A DNA stretch of 11,306 bases from Thermoplasmata archaeon. Lineage in GTDB: Archaea; Thermoplasmatota; Thermoplasmata; Thermoplasmatales; Thermoplasmataceae. The stretch spans positions 1 through 11,306 of the forward strand of contig JAKAYJ010000026.1 of assembly GCA_021816385.1 (NCBI GenBank), written 5' to 3'. Position numbers and translations under genes: made by a program. Position 1 is the first letter of the stretch. Every line of letters begins with the position of its first letter. The notes beneath the pieces are model-generated. The model saw only the letters and a list, made by a program, of their open reading frames with translations. It was not told the origin of the DNA and ran no database searches. Shown here piece by piece: positions 6,604-11,306 of the stretch.

Positions 6604-6616
6604 TGATTAATAATCA
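6604..6616 (+). promoter_or_regulatory. Perfect 13-nt inverted repeat, possible TATA/operator of the tfs-srp54 unit
   Basis: TGATTA-A-TAATCA is a perfect inverted repeat between the divergent SBDS and TFS genes. Its AT-rich core could act as the TATA element for the plus-strand genes; transcription would then start near 6636, just ahead of the ATG at 6642 and about 38 nt ahead of the ATG at 6675. Alternatively it is a protein-binding site. Short AT-rich palindromes can arise by chance, so this is tentative. Confidence 0.35.
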
Positions 6617-6674
6617 TAGGAAAAACAAAAATCATGTAGTAATGGACAAATATCAGGACAGGATATATGGGATT

Positions 6675-6980
6675 ATGTTTTGCTCAAAATGCGGATCACT
6701 TATAATACCTGGAAGGGACAAGAATATTTGTCCGGTATGTGGACATGAAGAAAAGGGTAACAGGAAAATGGATGGGAAGGTAGTGGCAAAGAGTACTGAA
6801 AAAGATGTTGTGATGATCAGGGAGGAAGTTCATATTGAACCACTTGACTCAGAAGCAGTGTGCCCAAAATGCGGAAACAAGGGTGCTTATTACGTTCTGA
6901 AGCAGACAAGGGCTGCAGATGAACCTGAAACGGCAATCTATACGTGCGCTAAATGTGGGCACAGGTGGAGGGAATATTAG
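6675..6980 (+). CDS. tfs: Transcription factor S (TFS, archaeal TFIIS-like)
   Basis: RNA-cleavage factor that rescues backtracked archaeal RNA polymerase. From the ATG at 6675 it has 101 residues, the usual size. An N-terminal zinc ribbon has C3, C6, C19 and C22 (MFCSKCGSLIIPG, then CPVCG). The C-terminal TFIIS-type ribbon has C63, C66, C91 and C94. The catalytic acidic pair Asp82-Glu83 lies in QTRAADEPETAIYTC (77-91), which argues for an active cleavage factor. The frame is open upstream with ATGs at 6642 and 6603. The conserved N-terminus favours 6675, though 6642 is possible because promoter spacing and the absence of a ribosome-binding site do not decide it. srp54 follows 12 nt downstream. 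Confidence 0.92.
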   Translation: MFCSKCGSLIIPGRDKNICPVCGHEEKGNRKMDGKVVAKSTEKDVVMIREEVHIEPLDSEAVCPKCGNKGAYYVLKQTRAADEPETAIYTCAKCGHRWREY

Positions 6981-6981
6981 G

Positions 6982-6986
6982 GGTGA
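6982..6986 (+). promoter_or_regulatory. Shine-Dalgarno site that sets the TTG start of SRP54
   Basis: GGTGA in the 12-nt gap after tfs is followed by a 6-nt spacer and TTG at 6993. The ATG at 6988 lies in another frame and within the spacer. The site therefore supports use of TTG as the srp54 start codon. Confidence 0.7.
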
Positions 6987-6992
6987 GATGAT

Positions 6993-8354
6993 TTGGCCCT
7001 GGATAACCTGTCAAGCTCGTTGAGGGAGACTTTCAGGAAGATTACTGGCTCCAGTTATATTGACAAGAATGTCATAAAGGAGATGATAAGAGATATTCAG
7101 AGGGCTCTTCTCAAAGCCGATGTTAATGTAAAACTCACTCTTGATCTCAGCAGGAAGATAGAGGAAAGATCAGAAAACGAGAAGCCACCAGCGGGAATGA
7201 CACCGCAAGACTACATTTTGAAAATAGTTTATGAAGAATTGCTCTCAATTCTGGGCAAGTCCTCTAACCTGAAAATACAACCACAGACAATAATGCTTGT
7301 TGGTCTATATGGTCAGGGAAAGACAACCACTGCTGGAAAGCTTGCAAGATTCTTCATAAAGAAGGGTCTTTCTACGGGCTTTGTGGCATGTGATGTACAC
7401 AGGCCAGCAGCATTTGAACAGTTGAGAACCATTTCAGAGCAATCTGGTGCCAGGTTCTTTGGGATGAAAGGAGAAAAGAACCCCGTAAAGATATTCAACC
7501 AGTCCGTTGATGAACTGAAGGATATCCAGGTAAAGATTGTTGATACCAGTGGAAGAGATTCACTGGACAGCGAACTCCTGGATGAAATCACGAAGCTCAA
7601 GAAAGCGGTAAACCCTGATGAGGTCCTCCTCGTCATGGATGCGACAATTGGACAGCAGGCTGGACCTCAGGCAAAGTCCCTCATGGAAGCAACAGGGCTT
7701 ACTGGCGTAATAATAACAAAGATGGATGGGACTGGAAAGGCTGGTGGTGCACTGAGTGCAGTTGCCCAGACAGGTGTTCCCGTCTACATGATAGGAACTG
7801 GCGAGCATCTGGAGGATTTTGAGATATTCAGCCCAAAGAAATTCCTTGGAAGGCTTCTTGGCATGGGTGATCCGGAGGCCCTGCTAGATGTTGCACAGGA
7901 AGCAGACATTAGTGATGAGAAAGCAGAAGAAACAATGACAAAGATCATGAGCGGAAAGTTCAACCTCATGGATATGTATGATATATGGGAGAAATTCGCA
8001 AAACCATCACTCATGAAGAGGCTCTTTGATTCAATACCCGTAGGAAAGATGCCAAAGGGAGCCAGCAATATGCTCGATCTTGATGCCGCACAGGAAAAAA
8101 TAGGCAAATATACGGTCATACTTGATTCTATGACATATAAGGAACTTGAGAATCCTGAAATAATAAATGCAAAGGTAATCAGAAGGGTATCTAGAGGATC
8201 TGGAACAAGCGAACAAGATGTGAGAAATCTCCTGAAAGAATTCAGGGCCATGAAGGAAAATGCGAAAATGATGAAGGGAAATCGTGCCCTTAAGAAGATG
8301 ATGAGGGGGCAGATGAAGGGTAATCCTGACCTGCTAAAGGAATTCGAGGACTAG
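6993..8354 (+). CDS. srp54: Signal recognition particle GTPase SRP54
   Basis: Binds signal sequences and 7S RNA and delivers ribosomes to the membrane receptor FtsY using GTP. The 453-residue protein has the N domain (1-95), the G domain with P-loop LVGLYGQGKTTTAGKLA (102-118), DVHRPAAFEQL (134-144), DTSGRDSLD (184-192) and TKMDGTGKAGGAL (242-254), and the methionine-rich M domain (about 310-450). The M domain includes the RNA-binding segment RRVSRGSGTS (397-406). Two positions differ from the usual sequence: Tyr where most have Gln in GLQG, and Ser for Ala in DTAGR. The start is a TTG preceded by GGTGA. It is probably co-transcribed with tfs. Its TAG stop shares a CTAG with the stop of the opposing gene. 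Confidence 0.96.
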   Translation: MALDNLSSSLRETFRKITGSSYIDKNVIKEMIRDIQRALLKADVNVKLTLDLSRKIEERSENEKPPAGMTPQDYILKIVYEELLSILGKSSNLKIQPQTIMLVGLYGQGKTTTAGKLARFFIKKGLSTGFVACDVHRPAAFEQLRTISEQSGARFFGMKGEKNPVKIFNQSVDELKDIQVKIVDTSGRDSLDSELLDEITKLKKAVNPDEVLLVMDATIGQQAGPQAKSLMEATGLTGVIITKMDGTGKAGGALSAVAQTGVPVYMIGTGEHLEDFEIFSPKKFLGRLLGMGDPEALLDVAQEADISDEKAEETMTKIMSGKFNLMDMYDIWEKFAKPSLMKRLFDSIPVGKMPKGASNMLDLDAAQEKIGKYTVILDSMTYKELENPEIINAKVIRRVSRGSGTSEQDVRNLLKEFRAMKENAKMMKGNRALKKMMRGQMKGNPDLLKEFED

Positions 8355-9286
8355 GAGTATACAGGTATCCTGTACAGGATAGAATCGACCAGATCCATTC
8401 TGGTGAAATCATTTTTTAAGTTCATGGAGTTATACTTTTCAAGAAGTTTTTCCCTGTCCTCAGTAATATTATCTGTTAGGAACTGGTTATAATCCATGGA
8501 ATATCCTATTCCTGTACCGGTTAGATTTTCTGTTCCAAGCATATTTCCAGATACAAAAATCTCCGGGCTGGAATAAGGAAAACAACTATGTGTCAGCGTA
8601 TGGTACCTGAACGTGGCTTCTGCCCCTACTACCGGTTCTTTTTCCTGGTTTATCTGAAGCACCTCCCTGGACCCCATGTAAATTGCTTCTATGGATGCGA
8701 CATCCCTATTCATTGCAACCCTGAAACTTTCCACGGGAAACTTTCCAAGTTTTCCCCTTGAATAAACGGAACTTGACTTTCTGATTATACAGTTTTTATC
8801 GTGCTTCAGGAAACTTTCTTCAGGATTCCCGGTTGCGATTATGATCTTCCCAGCTTCAATGGTTTCATCCTTTCCCTCCCTCTTCAGATTGATATTCACC
8901 CTGCCTTGTTCCCGTAGATTATATGATGCCATTGTTGATGCTATGCTGATTTTTCCACCAATACGGGAAAGTTCAGTTGCCATCTGGCGTACAATCTTTT
9001 CCCTGTCCAGGCTTATTATGTTCTTTTCAGCAGGAAGTGATATCTCTTCCTCAGAACTATCGTCACTGATGATTACGGATGTGAAAATTCCATTAACATG
9101 TTCTTCATAATTCCGGAAATATCGGTTGAATGTACTGAGTGGAATGAAGCAACTTCCGGAAACAGGATATCCAAGGTCCATTGACCTGTCTATGTTAAGT
9201 GTCCTGAAACCTCTTTTACTGAGCTCCATTCCAATATTGATTCCAGTTATCCCGGAACCAACAATGAGGAAATCATAACTTTCCAT
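8351..9286 (-). CDS. FAD-dependent oxidoreductase, divergent geranylgeranyl reductase-like
   Basis: Flavoprotein of 311 residues. The N-terminal Rossmann fold has VGSGITG (GxGxxG, residues 10-15) with an acidic residue at the end of strand 2 (NID, Asp33), followed by DLGYPVSGSC (37-46). The latter resembles the EIGxPVxC region of archaeal geranylgeranyl reductases, which saturate isoprenoid chains of membrane lipids or quinones. KIIIATG (147-153) and EIFVSGNMLGTENLTGTGIG (242-261) correspond to the later FAD-contacting segments, but the usual GD aspartate is replaced (SGN). It is shorter than typical geranylgeranyl reductases (about 390-400 residues) and I do not see their YxWxFP motif, so substrate and role remain open. 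It is convergent with srp54 (4-nt overlap) and divergent from nth, probably leaderless. Confidence 0.75.
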   Translation of the reverse strand: MESYDFLIVGSGITGINIGMELSKRGFRTLNIDRSMDLGYPVSGSCFIPLSTFNRYFRNYEEHVNGIFTSVIISDDSSEEEISLPAEKNIISLDREKIVRQMATELSRIGGKISIASTMASYNLREQGRVNINLKREGKDETIEAGKIIIATGNPEESFLKHDKNCIIRKSSSVYSRGKLGKFPVESFRVAMNRDVASIEAIYMGSREVLQINQEKEPVVGAEATFRYHTLTHSCFPYSSPEIFVSGNMLGTENLTGTGIGYSMDYNQFLTDNITEDREKLLEKYNSMNLKNDFTRMDLVDSILYRIPVYS

Positions 9287-9305
9287 GGGTCTGAATGCAC
9301 TTACC

Positions 9306-9315
9306 TTAATAAATA
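9306..9315. promoter_or_regulatory. Candidate shared bidirectional TATA element
   Basis: The 47-nt gap between two divergent starts (9286 minus, 9334 plus) has TTAATAAATA almost exactly at its midpoint, about 24 nt from each start codon. Read on either strand it resembles an archaeal TATA box. The spacing predicts leaderless transcripts in both directions from one element. A second box, TTTATATT at 9317-9324, lies too close to the plus-strand ATG for the usual spacing. Confidence 0.5.
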
Positions 9316-9333
9316 GTTTATATTCACATTTTC

Positions 9334-10002
9334 ATGGTTTCCAAAAGGAGCGATGACAAAAACAACATTCCAAGAATTATTGAACTGATGGAAAAACAGA
9401 GTCCACCGCACCACTTTGAGTTCTCTGATCCCTTCTGGGTCCTTATAACTACAATAATGTCACACCGGACGAAGGATGAGGTAACTGATAGGGCTGCAAG
9501 AAGCCTGTTTGATAGATATCATGATTGCAATGGATTATCTGAAGCCAGTTATGATGATGTATTATCCATAATCAACAGGGTTGGCTTTAAAACTGTTAAG
9601 GCTGCGAGAGTCATAGAGGCGGCAAAATTCCTAAAAAATAAATATGACTGCCAGGTGCCAAGATCAATTGAGGAGCTGACTGAGATTAAGGGAGTGGGTA
9701 GAAAAACTGCAAATGTTGTTCTGGCAGATGGCTTTGGCATACCTGCGATTGCTGTGGATACACACGTGCAGAGGATAAGCATGAGGATTGGATGGTCTGA
9801 TTCCAGCGATCCGGATGTCACTGAGATGAGATTGAGATCCATAATTCCGGAAAAAATGTGGCTTGGCCTGAATCCCATGATGGTTGAGTTCGGCAAGAAA
9901 ATCTGCAGGCCTGTTGGACCAAAATGTGATGAGTGCAATGTGTCAGAATACTGTGCTTTCTATAAGGAACAGCAGAAGAAAGTCAGTGGAAAGAAAAGAT
10001 GA
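9334..10002 (+). CDS. nth: Endonuclease III (DNA glycosylase/AP lyase)
   Basis: Base-excision repair enzyme that removes oxidised pyrimidines and cuts the resulting abasic site. The 222-residue protein has the helix-hairpin-helix ELTEIKGVGRKTANVVLA (114-131) with catalytic Lys124, and the catalytic aspartate Asp142 in AVDTHVQRIS (140-149). The iron-sulfur cluster loop is complete: C191-x6-C198-x2-C201-x5-C207. The N-terminal LITTIMSHRTKDEVTD (37-52) corresponds to the LLSxQT region; His44 is where archaeal relatives usually have Gln. The ATG at 9334 lies about 24 nt from an AT-rich box and has no ribosome-binding site, consistent with a leaderless mRNA. It ends 19 nt from the convergent SDR gene. 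Confidence 0.95.
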   Translation: MVSKRSDDKNNIPRIIELMEKQSPPHHFEFSDPFWVLITTIMSHRTKDEVTDRAARSLFDRYHDCNGLSEASYDDVLSIINRVGFKTVKAARVIEAAKFLKNKYDCQVPRSIEELTEIKGVGRKTANVVLADGFGIPAIAVDTHVQRISMRIGWSDSSDPDVTEMRLRSIIPEKMWLGLNPMMVEFGKKICRPVGPKCDECNVSEYCAFYKEQQKKVSGKKR

Positions 10003-10021
10003 CATGGAAGGGGAGTGCCGC

Positions 10022-10807
10022 TTAAATAGAATGGGTCAGGTTATCCTTTCTCCCTCCATCTATCACGAGAACCTGCCCATTCATGAATTCTGATGCGTCC
10101 GATGCGAGATATGCAACAAGTTCTGCCACATCCTCTGGTTTACCAGTTCTCTTTACTGTAGATCTGGAGATGAAGCTTTCCTCGAGCTCCCTTATCTCCT
10201 CACCTGTCTTGCCTCCAACTGTGAGATCTGTCTTGATCCATCCAGGTGCTACGGCGTTTGAACGTATTCCGTAGGACTCAAATTCAAGGGCCATCCTTTT
10301 TGTTAACATAATAAGTGCAGCCTTTGATACTGAATAGAATGTAGTGTTCATTGCTGCAGTTCCAACTCCGGCATTTGAAGCTATATTTATTATGACGCCC
10401 CTGTTCTTCTTCAGGTCATCAAGTGTTTCGAGAACAATGTATATTGGACCCTTCAGGTTTGTGTCCATGATTTGTTGATATTTTTCCTCCTCGAATTTTT
10501 CAAATGGGAATAGATGCCACATGCCTGCATCGTTTACAATTACTTTCAGGGTGCCTATCTTTCCATGAATTTCTTTTACCATATTTCTTATCTGTTCCCT
10601 GTTTGTTACATCCACATGGAATGGGTAAATATTCCCGTATTTCTTTGATAATTCAGTGGCTTCCTTTTCTGATCTATTATAGGTGATTGCAACATTATAT
10701 CCTGATTCTGCGAACTTGATTGCGATTGCTTTTCCTATCCCTTTGGAGCCTCCTGTAACCAGTATTGCTTTTTTTTCTTCTTTTTCTGTCATGGTTGGTA
10801 ATGTCAT
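10022..10807 (-). CDS. Short-chain dehydrogenase/reductase (SDR) family oxidoreductase
   Basis: Classical SDR of 261 residues from the ATG at 10807. The Rossmann dinucleotide motif is TGGSKGIG (18-25), Asp66 follows in HVDVTN, the NNAG motif appears as NDAG (92-95), and the active site comprises Asn117, Ser144 (NIASNAG), Tyr158 and Lys162 (YSVSK). PGW (188-190) and the ending NGQVLVIDGG (243-252) are typical of the 3-oxoacyl-ACP reductase/glucose dehydrogenase-like branch, but the substrate cannot be told. The residue after TYN (NR, 44-45) hints at NADPH preference. Starts at 10855, 10807 and 10792 are possible; 10807 is preferred because a TATA-like box lies about 26 nt ahead. The one at 10792 would remove five residues only. 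Confidence 0.88.
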   Translation of the reverse strand: MTLPTMTEKEEKKAILVTGGSKGIGKAIAIKFAESGYNVAITYNRSEKEATELSKKYGNIYPFHVDVTNREQIRNMVKEIHGKIGTLKVIVNDAGMWHLFPFEKFEEEKYQQIMDTNLKGPIYIVLETLDDLKKNRGVIINIASNAGVGTAAMNTTFYSVSKAALIMLTKRMALEFESYGIRSNAVAPGWIKTDLTVGGKTGEEIRELEESFISRSTVKRTGKPEDVAELVAYLASDASEFMNGQVLVIDGGRKDNLTHSI

Positions 10808-10828
10808 ATGGAAAATCAATATTTTGGA

Positions 10829-10837
10829 TTGTATAAT
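10829..10837 (-). promoter_or_regulatory. Candidate TATA box of the SDR gene
   Basis: The minus strand reads ATTATACAA, centred about 26 nt before the ATG at 10807. There is no GGTGA site before either candidate start, so a leaderless transcript is likely. Confidence 0.42.
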
Positions 10838-10845
10838 GGAAAATA

Positions 10846-10862
10846 ATTCTGACATTCAGAAA
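10846..10862. promoter_or_regulatory. 17-nt inverted repeat upstream of the SDR promoter
   Basis: ATTCTGA-CAT-TCAGAAT is a perfect inverted repeat with 7-nt arms and a 3-nt centre. It ends about 9 nt upstream of the candidate TATA box of the SDR gene and lies in the 94-nt gap after the VOC gene. Size and position suit a dimeric transcription factor site. The arms are too short and lack a T-tract for me to call it a terminator of the VOC gene, though that remains possible. Confidence 0.4.
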
Positions 10863-10901
10863 TGCCGTTTACATAGTATTTGTCATGCGTTCAGATGGTT
10901 G

Positions 10902-11255
10902 TTATGGCTGGTATAAATCTATTTCATTCCCATCTGGATCAATGAGAGTAGCTTCCCTCCCTCCCCATGGGACTTCCTCTATTTCCCTTGCAAACCTGAC
11001 TCCTAAGGTTTTTAATCTTCTTACTTCTTCCTCAATGTTCTCAGTGATGAAATGAATACTCAAAGGACCGCCATTCATCCCTTCATATCCTCCATGTATG
11101 GAAAATGTGATATTTGACAGTCTAAAGCTAACAAAGTTCGCATTTTCGCTGTTTGAGGAAGATTCTTCCTTCAGCCCAAGCTGATCCCTGTAGAAAATTC
11201 TGCTTTCCTTGAAATTTTTTACAAAAAGTATTACCGGTTCAATTTTTTCTATCAT
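10902..11255 (-). CDS. VOC (glyoxalase/bleomycin-resistance fold) family protein
   Basis: Small protein of 117 residues with the paired beta-alpha-beta-beta-beta fold of the vicinal oxygen chelate superfamily. The first module runs from EKIEPVILFVKNFKESRIFYRDQLGLK (3-29) to FRLSNITFSIH (44-54). The second starts PLSIHFITENIEEEVRRLKTLGV (64-86) and ends ATLIDPDGNEIDLYQ (102-116). His68 and Glu111 occupy usual metal-ligand positions; the ligand expected in the first strand is not obvious. The family includes glyoxalase I, dioxygenases and drug-binding proteins, and the sequence does not choose between them. It is 94 nt from the SDR gene and has its own AT-rich promoter, so it is probably a single-gene transcript. 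Confidence 0.87.
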   Translation of the reverse strand: MIEKIEPVILFVKNFKESRIFYRDQLGLKEESSSNSENANFVSFRLSNITFSIHGGYEGMNGGPLSIHFITENIEEEVRRLKTLGVRFAREIEEVPWGGREATLIDPDGNEIDLYQP

Positions 11256-11270
11256 CTAAATATCCCATGT

Positions 11271-11278
11271 ATAAATAA
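11271..11278 (-). promoter_or_regulatory. Candidate TATA box of the VOC gene
   Basis: The minus strand reads TTATTTAT, centred about 20 nt before the ATG at 11255, a little closer than the usual 25. The sequence from 11256 to the window end shows no other gene. Confidence 0.35.
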
Positions 11279-11306
11279 CGGGAGTAGAAATAATTTTATC
11301 ACCCTG

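Noticed and set aside
6558..6635. N-terminal extension of the SBDS frame, with a possible hydrophobic leader
   Set aside because: The conserved SBDS N-terminus begins at 6557, and the extension covers the likely promoter.
7784..8251. 155-codon minus-strand frame opposite the SRP54 M domain
   Set aside because: It is antisense to a complete SRP54 and shows only Ser/Leu-rich shadow composition.
9317..9324. TTTATATT as the TATA box of endonuclease III
   Set aside because: Its centre is only about 14 nt from the start codon, too close for archaeal TATA spacing if transcription starts at or before the ATG; it remains an alternative only if translation starts further in.
10808..10855. N-terminal extension of the SDR protein from an ATG at 10855
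   Set aside because: It covers the TATA-like box and part of the inverted repeat, and the Rossmann motif needs no such extension.
1..11306. Mobile elements, CRISPR arrays, defence islands, tRNA or rRNA genes
   Set aside because: No transposase-like protein, no regularly spaced repeat, no cloverleaf or rRNA-like segment was seen; the window is nearly filled by conserved housekeeping genes.

Overview
The window is core archaeal chromosome, most likely from a member of the Thermoplasmatales or a close relative (Thermoplasmata). The evidence is an almost purely information-processing gene set of archaeal type: exosome, SBDS, L21e, L37Ae, RpoP, RpoF, TFS, SRP54, Pus10 and KsgA/Dim1. DNA is AT-rich by eye, Arg is mostly AGA/AGG, and Shine-Dalgarno sites carry the archaeal GGTGA core. 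First genes of transcripts tend to have a TATA-like box about 25 nt before the start codon, suggesting leaderless mRNAs. The genus cannot be fixed from the sequence alone.

Region 1 (1-6557, minus strand) is one long co-directional cluster. In transcription order it is SBDS, Rrp4, Rrp41, Rrp42, L37Ae, RpoP, Pus10, L21e, RpoF (Rpb4), DUF655, KsgA, then the first codons of another gene that leaves the window at base 1. Apart from a 143-164 nt gap before rrp4, genes abut or overlap by a few bases. The set ties together the RNA exosome, two small RNA polymerase subunits, two large-subunit ribosomal proteins, ribosome maturation and rRNA/tRNA modification. The 44-codon rpoP gene is easily missed because it is so short.

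Region 2 (6558-8354, plus strand) starts from a divergent promoter region shared with SBDS and holds transcription factor S (TFS) and SRP54, 12 nt apart.

Region 3 (8351-10002) holds a short FAD-dependent oxidoreductase related to geranylgeranyl reductases (minus strand), which ends tail-to-tail with SRP54 on a shared CTAG. A divergent endonuclease III gene (plus strand) lies 47 nt away, and one AT-rich box midway could serve both starts.

Region 4 (10022-11306, minus strand) has an SDR-family oxidoreductase preceded by a 17-nt inverted repeat, and a small VOC/glyoxalase-fold protein. Both look like stand-alone leaderless genes.

No stretch longer than about 170 bases lacks a gene. I saw no tRNA, rRNA, CRISPR array, insertion sequence, prophage or defence system, and no convincing undescribed system. 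The points worth a second look are: a missing ordinary start codon for Rrp4 (an ACG sits where the start should be), a CX1C zinc knuckle in RpoP, an atypical GGR-like enzyme, and compact promoter architecture.
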